DNA of 14,349 nt. Origin: JAJPJQ01 sp036522615. GTDB taxonomy: Bacteria > Desulfobacterota > Binatia > UBA9968. This document shows positions 7,395 through 13,407 of the stretch, one piece after another. The number at the start of each line of letters is the position of its first letter. Within the stretch, counting starts at the first letter, position 1. A program made the translations under genes and the position numbers. A model generated the notes under the pieces. It made no database searches, was not told the origin of the DNA, and worked only from the letters and a program-made list of their open reading frames with translations. The stretch is taken from contig DATDFN010000255.1 of the NCBI GenBank assembly GCA_036522615.1, forward strand, positions 1 through 14,349. The letters are read 5' to 3'.

Positions 7395-7423
7395 AGTATA
7401 GTAAGCGAAAACAGGAAGCTCAA
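7395..7423 (-). promoter_or_regulatory. Sigma-70-like promoter of mtnA-gshA
   Basis: On the minus strand TTGAGC (7423-7418) and TATACT (7400-7395) are separated by exactly 17 bases. The -10 matches 5 of 6 consensus positions and the -35 matches 4 of 6. Transcription would start near 7388, giving mtnA a leader of about 23 bases. A plus-strand -10-like TATAGT (7397-7402) overlaps it and might serve the divergent small gene. Confidence 0.55.
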
Positions 7424-7429
7424 GGGCCG

Positions 7430-7708
7430 ATGAGCCTTCATACGTTTCTCGGTTATTTCACAGGACTCTATTTCATTTCGGGAGACCTCGATGCGACCAC
7501 GCTCTGGCGCACCGCAGTCCTCGTGCATATCCTCGACGCCATTCTTTGCGGGCTGATGGCCGGATCGAGCGGCCGCAGCCGCAGCTTGTGGACGGCCGCA
7601 GGCCTTTGCTTCGGCATCTGGGCGCTCGCGGCAATTTTCCTCCTGCCCGTCAAGCGGCACGCGATCAAAAATGCGCGGGAGTCTCAGTCGTCCTGCGCGA
7701 TCACATAA
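7430..7708 (+). CDS. Small putative membrane protein, unknown function
   Basis: I do not recognise a named family. From the ATG at 7430 the frame gives 92 residues, with two convincing hydrophobic segments at about 27-45 and 53-73. They are separated by a short polar loop, GSSGRSRS, and followed by a basic tail, LPVKRHAIKNAR. The pattern of a small two-helix inner-membrane protein ending its second helix in LLP and basic residues is common among uncharacterised bacterial small membrane proteins. A longer frame begins at 7337, but that part lies antisense to the mtnA start, so I prefer 7430; only a weak G-rich stretch precedes it. It diverges from mtnA and its last 25 bases overlap the convergent acpS. 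It is probably a real gene, since the space between mtnA and acpS would otherwise hold about 300 bases without one. Confidence 0.6.
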   Translation: MSLHTFLGYFTGLYFISGDLDATTLWRTAVLVHILDAILCGLMAGSSGRSRSLWTAAGLCFGIWALAAIFLLPVKRHAIKNARESQSSCAIT

Positions 7709-8073
7709 GCGAGCGCGTTCGCGTCCGTGTGCGTAATCGAAACGAGCAGCCGGCGGATGCCGAGCTCACGCGCGAAATCGGCCGTATGGCCGTGTAGCGC
7801 GATCTCCGGCCTGCCGCCGCGCGCGCGCGTCACCTCGATGTTCGCCCATCCCACCTTGGCGCCCCACCCGGTGCCGAGCGCCTTCATCGTCGCTTCTTTG
7901 GCCGCGAACCGGCCGGCATAGCTCTGGTACTTGCTTACCCCTTTGCTCTCGCAGTAGCGGATCTCGCCTTCCGTATAGACGCGGTCGCGAAATCGCTCGC
8001 CGATCGTCGCATCTTCCAGCGCGCGCCGAATCCGCCCGACCTCGATTAAATCCACCCCGACGCTGACGATCAT
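7684..8073 (-). CDS. acpS: Holo-[acyl-carrier-protein] synthase
   Basis: AcpS transfers the phosphopantetheine arm of coenzyme A to apo-acyl carrier protein, activating fatty acid synthesis in the cytoplasm. The 129-residue length is normal. The two family signatures are clear: VGVDLIEVGRIRR (5-17), with the metal ligand D8, and RFAAKEATMKALGTG (55-69), with E60. The C-terminus SITHTDANALAYVIAQ is also typical. I placed the start at the ATG at 8073 rather than the GTG at 8133, because family proteins begin with MIVSVGVDLIEV and the extra twenty residues do not resemble the family. No good Shine-Dalgarno is visible. It lies 63 bp downstream of the dehydrogenase gene on the same strand and may share its transcript. 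There is a functional link to the panB-panC cluster, since pantothenate is the precursor of the arm it transfers, though the genes are separated. Confidence 0.94.
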   Translation of the reverse strand: MIVSVGVDLIEVGRIRRALEDATIGERFRDRVYTEGEIRYCESKGVSKYQSYAGRFAAKEATMKALGTGWGAKVGWANIEVTRARGGRPEIALHGHTADFARELGIRRLLVSITHTDANALAYVIAQDD

Positions 8074-8136
8074 CCGATAAAGTTTGCGCCGCGGATTAGA
8101 AAGAGTCAACGGGGGTTTTGCGCTGGTTCGCACGCG

Positions 8137-9183
8137 CTATGCGCCGGCGAGCGTCGCGTTATCGATCACGAAGCGGTAGCGCACGTCACCTTTGATCATG
8201 CGCTCATAGGCTTCGTTGATCTGCTGGATGGCGATCGTCTCGATGTCGGCGACGACACCGCGAGCGGCGCAAAAATCAAGCATCTCCTGCGTCTCGCGGA
8301 GGCCCCCGATCGCCGAGCCGGCGATACGGCGGCGCTCAAAGACGAGCGGCGTCGCGTCGAGCGGCGACGGCGCGGGCAGCCCGACGAGCACCATCGTCGC
8401 GTCGCGGCGGAGCAGATTCAAGTACGCGTTGTAGTCGTGCGCCGCCGAGACGGTGTCGAGGAGAAAGTGGAAGCGGCGCGCGTTCCGCTCGAAGGCCTTG
8501 GCCTCGCGTGTTGCGATGAAATCGTCGGCGCCGAGACCGAGGGCGTCCTCGCGCTTACCCGGCGAATGGCTGAGCACGGCGACCTTCGCCCCCATCGCCT
8601 TGGCGAGCTTGACCCCCATGTGCCCCAGCCCGCCGAGCCCGATGATTCCGACTTCCTGCCCAGCGCCCACCTTCCAGTGCCGCAGCGGAGAGTAGGTCGT
8701 GATGCCGGCGCAGAGCAGCGGCGCCGCGCGGTCGAGCGGCATGCGGTCGGGAATCTTGACGACGAAGTCCTCGTTCACGACGATGCGCGTCGAATAGCCG
8801 CCGTAGGTCGGCGTTTTGCCGTCCTGCTCGTAGCCGTTGTACGTGAGGCTCCAGCCGCGCTCGCAGTATTGTTCGTCGCCGGCCTTGCACGGTTCACATT
8901 GGCCGCACGAATCGACCAGGCAGCCGACGCCGACCGTATCCCCGGCGCGAAATTTTTTCCCCTCTGTCCCGACGCCGGCGACGCGGCCGACGATCTCATG
9001 ACCCGGGACCATCGGGAAGATCGAGTTGGGCCACTCGCCCCGCGCCTGGTGAATGTCGGAGTGGCAGACTCCGCAGTAGATAATATCGATCAGCACGTCG
9101 CGCCGGCCGGGCTCGCGCCGCTCAATCGTATAAGGCGCCAGCGCGCTGGTCGCGGCGAGCGCCGCGTAAGCTTGAGTCTTCAT
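8137..9183 (-). CDS. Zinc-dependent alcohol/aldehyde dehydrogenase (YahK/CAD-like, probably NADPH-dependent)
   Basis: This medium-chain dehydrogenase probably interconverts aldehydes and alcohols in the cytoplasm. The 348-residue protein has catalytic zinc ligands C40 in CGVCHSD, H62 in PGHE and C158 in LLCAGIT. It also has four structural zinc cysteines, C93, C96, C99 and C107. The Rossmann motif GLGGLGHMG (182-190) is followed by SHSPGK (205-210); in the YahK and cinnamyl alcohol dehydrogenase branch a serine-rich loop here goes with NADP(H). The branch commonly reduces a broad range of aldehydes, so a detoxification role is plausible, but the substrate is not readable. A strong Shine-Dalgarno (AGGAGAG) lies a few bases before the ATG at 9183. 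It diverges from the serine protease gene, and acpS follows downstream. The shared upstream region contains three direct repeats. Confidence 0.92.
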   Translation of the reverse strand: MKTQAYAALAATSALAPYTIERREPGRRDVLIDIIYCGVCHSDIHQARGEWPNSIFPMVPGHEIVGRVAGVGTEGKKFRAGDTVGVGCLVDSCGQCEPCKAGDEQYCERGWSLTYNGYEQDGKTPTYGGYSTRIVVNEDFVVKIPDRMPLDRAAPLLCAGITTYSPLRHWKVGAGQEVGIIGLGGLGHMGVKLAKAMGAKVAVLSHSPGKREDALGLGADDFIATREAKAFERNARRFHFLLDTVSAAHDYNAYLNLLRRDATMVLVGLPAPSPLDATPLVFERRRIAGSAIGGLRETQEMLDFCAARGVVADIETIAIQQINEAYERMIKGDVRYRFVIDNATLAGA

Positions 9184-9222
9184 GTTCTCTCTCCTTTCCC
9201 CGGCTTACTCGACGTTTTCGGC

Positions 9223-9270
9223 CTTTACAACTACACAAAACTTTACAAAGACGCGTACACCACTTTACAA
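9223..9270. repeat. Three direct copies of CTTTACAA in the adh-htrA intergenic region
   Basis: The 8-mer CTTTACAA (TTGTAAAG on the other strand) occurs at 9223-9230, 9241-9248 and 9263-9270, with start-to-start spacing of 18 and 22 bases. The last copy doubles as the -35 of the candidate htrA promoter. A fourth copy lies at 11665-11672, in the regulator/pirin intergenic region. The repeats could be binding sites of a regulator controlling both divergent genes, or partly reflect promoter elements. Confidence 0.5.
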
Positions 9271-9292
9271 GCACCATTCCAATGCTTAAATT
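9264..9292 (+). promoter_or_regulatory. Candidate sigma-70-like promoter of the htrA-type gene
   Basis: TTTACA (9264-9269) and TAAATT (9287-9292) are separated by 17 bases; they match consensus at 5 of 6 and 4 of 6 positions. Transcription would start near 9299. The leader then contains GGAGGA at 9309-9314, a strong ribosome binding site at good distance from the ATG at 9319. The local AT-richness against the GC-rich background supports the call. Confidence 0.5.
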
Positions 9293-9318
9293 TCCTTCCC
9301 CTAAAATTGGAGGATTAA

Positions 9319-10353
9319 ATGAGACCAGCGCTTAAATTAGTTGCTACAGGGACTTTTGCAGAGGATGCCCGACCACTGTCGGCTTCCGACGCCGAGCTGC
9401 TCGACGCCTATTCGAACGCCGTCGTCGCGGCGTCGGACAAAGTCAGCCCGTCGGTCGTAAAAATCGAGATCCGGCGCGGCGACAAGGCCGCGGGTGGGCG
9501 GCGGCAGGAGTTCGGCGGCAGCGGATCGGGATTCATCTTCACACCGGACGGCTTCGTATTGACCAACAGCCACGTGGTTCACGGCGCGAGCAGGATCGAA
9601 GTCGCGCTCTCCGACGGCCGGCGCGCGGATGCGCGTCTCATCGGCAGCGACCCCGACTCCGACCTCGCCGTCGTCCGCGTCGACGCGCCGGGGCTCACGC
9701 CTGTGGCGCTCGGCGACTCGCAGGCGATCCGCGTGGGACAGCTCGCGATCGCCATCGGCAACCCGTACGGCTTTCAATGCACCGTGACCGCCGGCGTCGT
9801 CAGCGCGCTCGGCCGCTCGCTGCGGTCGAACTCCGGCCGGCTTATCGACAACGTGATCCAGACCGACGCGGCGCTCAATCCCGGCAACTCCGGCGGGCCG
9901 CTCGTCAACTCGCGCGGCGAGGTGATCGGCGTCAATACGGCGATCATCCTGCCCGCACAGGGGATCTGCTTCGCGATCGCGGTGAATACGGCGAAGTTCG
10001 TCGCCGGCCGCTTGATCCGCGACGGCAAGATCCGACGCGGCTATATCGGCGTCGCGGGGCAGAACGCGCCGCTCCACCGGCGCGTCGTGCGCTTTTTCAA
10101 TCTGCCGGTCGACGGCGGCGTTCTGGTCGCGACGGTCGAGCCCGGCAGCCCGGCGCAAAAAGCGGGGCTGGAAGTGGGCGACGTGATCGTCGCCTACGGC
10201 GGCGCGCCCGTCGCCGCGATCGACGATCTGCACCGGCTCCTTAGCGATCAGGCGATCGGCGTGGAGACGCCGATGACCGTGATCCGGAGAACCGAGAAGC
10301 TCGAGCTTTCCGTCGCGCCCACGGAATCCCGCAGCTTCGGCGAGTCGCGCTAA
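9319..10353 (+). CDS. HtrA/DegP-family serine protease with one PDZ domain, no visible signal peptide
   Basis: HtrA proteases degrade misfolded proteins. The 344-residue protein has a trypsin-like domain with the complete catalytic triad: H85 in LTNSHVVHG, D115 in DSDLAVVRV and S191 in NPGNSGGPL. One PDZ domain follows at roughly 235-335, with VEPGSPAQKAGLEVGDVI as its core. Unlike classic DegP, DegQ and DegS, the N-terminus (MRPALKLVATGTFAEDARPL) shows neither a signal peptide nor a membrane anchor, so a cytoplasmic location is inferred unless an upstream start is missed. The start is well supported by GGAGGA 5 bases before the ATG and by a candidate promoter. There is only one PDZ, as in DegS-like and many short HtrA proteins. 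It diverges from the dehydrogenase gene and is followed by the lipoprotein gene after 59 bp. Confidence 0.92.
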   Translation: MRPALKLVATGTFAEDARPLSASDAELLDAYSNAVVAASDKVSPSVVKIEIRRGDKAAGGRRQEFGGSGSGFIFTPDGFVLTNSHVVHGASRIEVALSDGRRADARLIGSDPDSDLAVVRVDAPGLTPVALGDSQAIRVGQLAIAIGNPYGFQCTVTAGVVSALGRSLRSNSGRLIDNVIQTDAALNPGNSGGPLVNSRGEVIGVNTAIILPAQGICFAIAVNTAKFVAGRLIRDGKIRRGYIGVAGQNAPLHRRVVRFFNLPVDGGVLVATVEPGSPAQKAGLEVGDVIVAYGGAPVAAIDDLHRLLSDQAIGVETPMTVIRRTEKLELSVAPTESRSFGESR

Positions 10354-10412
10354 CAACGCGGCCCGCCGCGCGGGTTTACCCGTGGGCGTTTCCCTGCTAA
10401 AAATCCGGTGAC

Positions 10413-11258
10413 GTGCGGGCGGTGTTGAGCGCATATATTCTTTTTTCATGCCTTGCGGCGCTCTCCGCCTGCTCGCTCACGCAGCCGTCGGCGCCGGGCG
10501 AGCCGGGACCGCCGCCGGCGACTAAAAAGCTGGCGCGCCCCGACGACCTCTCTTTTCTCCGGGTACAGTCCGCCGCCGCCCGGCAGGGGCGCATCATCTA
10601 TATAGGCGTCTACGGCGGCCAGGTGCCGACCTGGGAAGGCGCGCGCTATTTCATCCCGAAAGACTGGCCGCCGTACCAGAAACTTAACGGGGAGGAAGAC
10701 CTCGCCCGTGTCGCGTACCACGATTCTCTCATGCACGTCCTCGCGCTTGAGATCGCGCGCCGCTTTCCCGACAGCATAACCGTGATGATCAAGGGCGATA
10801 CTGAGGTCGTCAGCGAAGTCGCGCGCTATTTGTACGCGCCGGGAGACAAGCTCTATCTCGTCGGCCACAGCCAGGGCGGCGCGGTCGTCGCCGAAGCGGC
10901 GGTCGCGCTGCGCGATGCCAAGATTCCCATCCAGATGATCGCCGAGATGGAAGGCTTTTTGGCCTACCCCATCGTCCCGCGAAACGTCATTCAAGCGTTC
11001 AACTTCTACGTGCCGACGACCTTCTCAATCTGCCCCGGCCGCGATAAGTTGGACGCTGAGGACGCGGCGGCTACCCGCATCGTGAACATCGCTGTCCCCG
11101 ATCCCTGGGGACCGTTCAACGGCCCTTGCGCGCCGCATCGGAACATCGACAGCGATCCGCGTGTCTGGAAGCCGGTGCTACAATACATCGTCGAATCCGC
11201 CGGCCGGTCGCCGGATAGTCCATTGCATCCGGCGAGCGCCAGCGGCAGCGCGCGATGA
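10413..11258 (+). CDS. Lipoprotein with alpha/beta-hydrolase (lipase-like) domain, substrate unknown
   Basis: I do not recognise a named family. The 281-residue product begins with a short hydrophobic signal ending in the lipobox LSAC (lipid-modified C20), then a proline-rich linker, suggesting a lipoprotein anchored to the outer or inner membrane. The mature part contains LYLVGHSQGGAVV, a classic nucleophile-elbow motif (G151 to G156, S153). D230 in VPDPWGPF or D246 and H242 in APHRNIDSDPRVW are plausible partners of a catalytic triad, and C207 and C239 could pair. Taken together this suggests an esterase, lipase or amidase acting in the periplasm. I used the GTG at 10413; GTG at 10422 and TTG at 10425 are alternatives, and no strong ribosome binding site is seen. 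It may be read from the htrA-type promoter. Its 3' end meets the convergent regulator gene 15 bp away. Confidence 0.75.
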   Translation: MRAVLSAYILFSCLAALSACSLTQPSAPGEPGPPPATKKLARPDDLSFLRVQSAAARQGRIIYIGVYGGQVPTWEGARYFIPKDWPPYQKLNGEEDLARVAYHDSLMHVLALEIARRFPDSITVMIKGDTEVVSEVARYLYAPGDKLYLVGHSQGGAVVAEAAVALRDAKIPIQMIAEMEGFLAYPIVPRNVIQAFNFYVPTTFSICPGRDKLDAEDAAATRIVNIAVPDPWGPFNGPCAPHRNIDSDPRVWKPVLQYIVESAGRSPDSPLHPASASGSAR

Positions 11259-11273
11259 ACAGTCAGTTCGCTA

Positions 11274-11624
11274 CTAATTGACGGCAGCCCCGCCGTTGCG
11301 CTGTTTTTCTTTTGCCGCGTGCGCGAGACCCCACGCGTGCAGCGCGTCGATGATCGGCTTCAGCGCTTTGCCGGCGGGGGTGAGCGAGTATTCGACCCTC
11401 GGGGGGCTCTGATCGTAAGCGACGCGCGTTAATATCCCGTCTCTTTCGAGTTCGCGCAAATGCTGCGCCAGCACCTTTTCCGAAATTCCCTTGAGCGCGC
11501 GCCGGAGCTCGCCGAAGCGCACCGTGCCGCCGCAAAGCTCACGCAGGATCATGAGCTTCCAGCGCCCCCGGATCGCGTCGACGGCGGTTTCCGCCGGGCA
11601 GCCGACCGCTTTTTTGCTTCCCAT
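11274..11624 (-). CDS. HxlR-family winged-helix transcriptional regulator
   Basis: HxlR (DUF24) regulators are small winged-helix DNA-binding proteins, many of which sense electrophiles or oxidants through an N-terminal cysteine. The 116-residue protein has the conserved N-terminal CP pair (C9, P10). AIRGRWKLMILRELCGGTVRFGELRRAL (17-44) and ISEKVLAQHLRELERDGIL (47-65) form the winged helix, and VEYSLTPAGKAL is the wing end. C31 is a second cysteine. I placed the start at the ATG at 11624, preceded by AGGTGAG, rather than the ATG at 11651, whose extra residues would be encoded inside the operator-like inverted repeat. The gene diverges from two pirin genes, the usual arrangement for a local regulator of its neighbours. 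Repression of the pirins and of itself, relieved by electrophiles such as quinones, is inference. Confidence 0.9.
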   Translation of the reverse strand: MGSKKAVGCPAETAVDAIRGRWKLMILRELCGGTVRFGELRRALKGISEKVLAQHLRELERDGILTRVAYDQSPPRVEYSLTPAGKALKPIIDALHAWGLAHAAKEKQRNGGAAVN

Positions 11625-11636
11625 CGCACTCACCTG

Positions 11637-11668
11637 AAAGTAAGCACGCACTATGCGGTGCGTACTTT
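11637..11668. promoter_or_regulatory. 32-bp inverted repeat, likely HxlR-family operator
   Basis: AAAGTAAGCAC (11637-11647) and GTGCGTACTTT (11658-11668) are inverted copies with 10 of 11 positions matching, separated by 10 bases. The element lies 12 bp before the regulator start and overlaps the candidate -35 of the pirin promoter. A dyad in a divergent HxlR promoter is the expected binding site of the dimeric regulator, so binding there would block pirin transcription and probably the regulator's own. Confidence 0.65.
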
Positions 11669-11694
11669 ACAACCCGAAGTATCATTCCTACCTT
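11666..11694 (+). promoter_or_regulatory. Candidate promoter of the pirin operon
   Basis: TTTACA (11666-11671) and TACCTT (11689-11694) are 17 bases apart, with 5 of 6 and 3 of 6 consensus matches. TATCAT at 11680-11685 is a better -10 but has no good -35 partner. Either choice places the promoter against the inverted repeat. On the opposite strand TTGAGA (11703-11698) and GATACT (11682-11677), 15 bases apart, could serve the regulator gene. Confidence 0.35.
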
Positions 11695-11705
11695 TAACTC
11701 TCAAT

Positions 11706-11722
11706 CGCGGCCCTGGGCCGCG
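11706..11722 (+). other. GC-rich hairpin at the 5' end of the pirin transcript
   Basis: CGCGGCC (11706-11712) and GGCCGCG (11716-11722) form a perfect 7-bp stem with a 3-base loop. It lies between the candidate transcription start near 11701 and the ribosome binding site AAGGAG at 11725-11730, and has no T-run, so it is not a terminator. It could protect the transcript end or limit ribosome access; in a GC-rich genome it may also be incidental. Confidence 0.4.
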
Positions 11723-11736
11723 AGAAGGAGTTTGCG

Positions 11737-12651
11737 ATGACGAATAAAACTTCGGCTGCAGAGGGCAGCGCGCGCAAGATCCGCCAGGCGTGGAAAAGCC
11801 AGCCCACGATGGAGGGCGCGGGCGTGCGCTTGAACCGCGCCTTCGGCTTTCACGAGACGCCGCGCCTCGACCCGTTTTTGCTGCTCGATGCGTTTCATTC
11901 GGAGAATCCCGACGACTACCGGAAGGGCTTCCCGTGGCACCCGCACCGCGGCATCGAGACGATCACCTACATTCTCGACGGCGAGGTCGAGCACGGCGAC
12001 AGCATGGGCAACCGCGGCCTGATCTCCGCCGGTGACGTCCAGTGGATGACCGCCGGCAGCGGCATCATCCATCAGGAGATGCCGAAGGGCGACGGCAAAG
12101 GCGAGATGTGGGGATTCCAGCTCTGGTCCAACCTGCCCGCGCGCAGCAAAATGATGGATCCGCGCTATCAGGAAGTGAAGCAGAGCCAGATTCCCGTGGT
12201 GAAGACCGCCGACGGCGCGACCGTGCGCGTGATCGCCGGAGAAGCGGCGGGCGCGCGCGGCCCCGTGCGCGAGATCGTCACCGATCCGCTGTTTCTCGAC
12301 GTGACGCTGCCGGCCGGAAAATCGTTCGTCCAGCCGGTCCCGGCGAACCACAATGCGTTCGTCTACGTGATCGACGGCGAGGGATATTTCGAGCCGCGCG
12401 AAAGCCTCGCGCGGGAAGCGCCGGAGAGCTACGGCGAAGGCTCGCTTTTGCTCTATGGGTCCGGCGACGCCGTCGAGACGAGCGCCGATAAAAAACCCGT
12501 TCGCTTCCTGCTCGTCGCCGGCAAGCCGCTGCGCGAGCCGATCGCGTGGTACGGTCCGGTAGTCATGAATACTCAAAAGGAGCTCGAGACCGCCTTCGAG
12601 GAATTCGGCAAAGGGACGTTCGTCAAACACGTCGGCGAAAGCCGTCAGTAA
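11737..12651 (+). CDS. Pirin family protein, long form (putative quercetin 2,3-dioxygenase-like)
   Basis: Pirins are double-cupin, iron-binding proteins; some cleave flavonols such as quercetin and others bind regulators or enzymes. The 304-residue product has the metal-binding set of the N-terminal cupin: H68 and H70 in WHPHRGIETITY, and H112 and E114 in GIIHQEMP. The C-terminal cupin contains NAFVYVIDGEG and a tail reading GPVVMNTQKELETAFEEFGKGTF, usual in long pirins. The start is secure: AAGGAG lies 6 bases before the ATG at 11737. A second, shorter pirin gene begins 11 bp after the stop, and the HxlR-type regulator gene diverges upstream. Cytoplasmic location is expected, since no signal peptide is present. 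The family call is sure; enzymatic activity is only possible. Confidence 0.93.
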   Translation: MTNKTSAAEGSARKIRQAWKSQPTMEGAGVRLNRAFGFHETPRLDPFLLLDAFHSENPDDYRKGFPWHPHRGIETITYILDGEVEHGDSMGNRGLISAGDVQWMTAGSGIIHQEMPKGDGKGEMWGFQLWSNLPARSKMMDPRYQEVKQSQIPVVKTADGATVRVIAGEAAGARGPVREIVTDPLFLDVTLPAGKSFVQPVPANHNAFVYVIDGEGYFEPRESLAREAPESYGEGSLLLYGSGDAVETSADKKPVRFLLVAGKPLREPIAWYGPVVMNTQKELETAFEEFGKGTFVKHVGESRQ

Positions 12652-12662
12652 GGGAGACTATC

Positions 12663-13361
12663 GTGATCACCATCCGCCGCGCCGGCGAGCGCGGGCGCAC
12701 GCGCTTCGGCTGGCTCGACAGCCGGCATACGTTCTCGTTCGGCGAATACCGCGACTCGCGCTACATGGGTTTTCGGACGCTGAGGGTTATCAACGACGAC
12801 CGCGTCGAGCCCGGCGAAGGCTTCGCGACGCATTCGCACCGCGACATGGAGATCGTCACCTACGTGCTCGACGGTGCGATCGCGCACAAGGACAGCACCG
12901 GCACGAGCACGGTCATTCGGCCCGGCGAGGCGCAGCGCATGACCGCTGGGACCGGCATCAGCCACAGCGAGTACAATCCCTCGAAGAGCGATCCGGTGCG
13001 CTTCCTGCAAATCTGGATTCTGCCGGATACGCAGGGACTAAAGCCCGAATACGAGCAACGCTCTTTCGACCTCGACAAGAACCGCGGCCGGTGGCTGACG
13101 ATCGCGGCGAAAGAGCCGCGCGAGGGCGCGGTCAAAATCCATCAGGACGTCGAGGTCGCGGCGGCGCGCCTCTCTCCTGGGCAGCAGGCGACATATCGGC
13201 TCAAGCCGGGACGGCATGCCTGGGTGCAGGTCGCGGTCGGCGGCGCGACTTTGAACGGTGCCGCGCTCGCCGAGGGCGACGGCGGGGCGGTGAGCGATGA
13301 AGATATCGTGGAAGTGAAAGCGACCGAAGAAGCCGAGCTGCTGCTGTTCGATCTGGCGTAA
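12663..13361 (+). CDS. Pirin family protein, YhhW-like short form (putative quercetin 2,3-dioxygenase)
   Basis: This 232-residue protein closely follows E. coli YhhW, a pirin with shown quercetinase activity, in length and motifs: GWLDSRHTFSFGEYRD (16-31), MGFRTLRVINDDRVEPG (35-51), THSHRDMEIVTYVLDG (56-71) and MTAGTGISHSEYNPS. The metal ligands H57, H59, H101 and E103 fall at the same positions as in YhhW from recollection of that protein. The start is a GTG at 12663, set by GGGAG at 12653-12657 and by the matching N-terminus (ITIRRAGERG); the frame stays open upstream inside the previous gene. It is co-directional with the long pirin 11 bp away and almost certainly in one operon under the divergent regulator. 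A role in breaking down aromatic or flavonoid-like compounds is inference. It ends LLLFDLA, as relatives do. Confidence 0.93.
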   Translation: MITIRRAGERGRTRFGWLDSRHTFSFGEYRDSRYMGFRTLRVINDDRVEPGEGFATHSHRDMEIVTYVLDGAIAHKDSTGTSTVIRPGEAQRMTAGTGISHSEYNPSKSDPVRFLQIWILPDTQGLKPEYEQRSFDLDKNRGRWLTIAAKEPREGAVKIHQDVEVAAARLSPGQQATYRLKPGRHAWVQVAVGGATLNGAALAEGDGGAVSDEDIVEVKATEEAELLLFDLA

Positions 13362-13403
13362 AGATTTTACGTTGACTCGCGGGGGCGGTTCGCGTAAAAA
13401 TCT
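13362..13403. repeat. Imperfect inverted repeat embracing the promoter before the ABC binding-protein gene
   Basis: AGATTTTACG (13362-13371) and CGTAAAAATCT (13393-13403) are inverted copies differing by one extra A, with 21 bases between. The left arm starts right after the pirin stop and the right arm contains the candidate -10. It may be an operator for the downstream transport gene or a bidirectional hairpin. Confidence 0.5.
13372..13400 (+). promoter_or_regulatory. Sigma-70-like promoter giving a near-leaderless transcript
   Basis: TTGACT (13372-13377) and TAAAAA (13395-13400) are 17 bases apart, matching consensus at 5 of 6 and 4 of 6 positions. The expected transcription start, about 7 bases after the -10, falls at or next to the ATG at 13408, and no ribosome binding site lies before that ATG. 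A leaderless mRNA is therefore predicted. Confidence 0.5.
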
Positions 13404-13407
13404 CCGC

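Noticed and set aside
10362..10382. Possible terminator after the HtrA-type gene (CCCGC/GCGGG, then CGGGT/ACCCG)
   Set aside because: The stems are only 5 bp and mutually exclusive, with just TTTA after the first. In GC-rich sequence this is too weak to call, so read-through into the lipoprotein gene is equally likely.
9337..10449. 370-residue minus-strand open frame opposite the HtrA-type gene
   Set aside because: It is antisense to an intact catalytic triad and PDZ domain and has shadow-like composition; no own promoter or ribosome binding site was seen.
11701..12630. 309-residue minus-strand open frame opposite the long pirin
   Set aside because: The pirin on the other strand has all metal ligands and a strong ribosome binding site; this frame has shadow composition and starts inside it.
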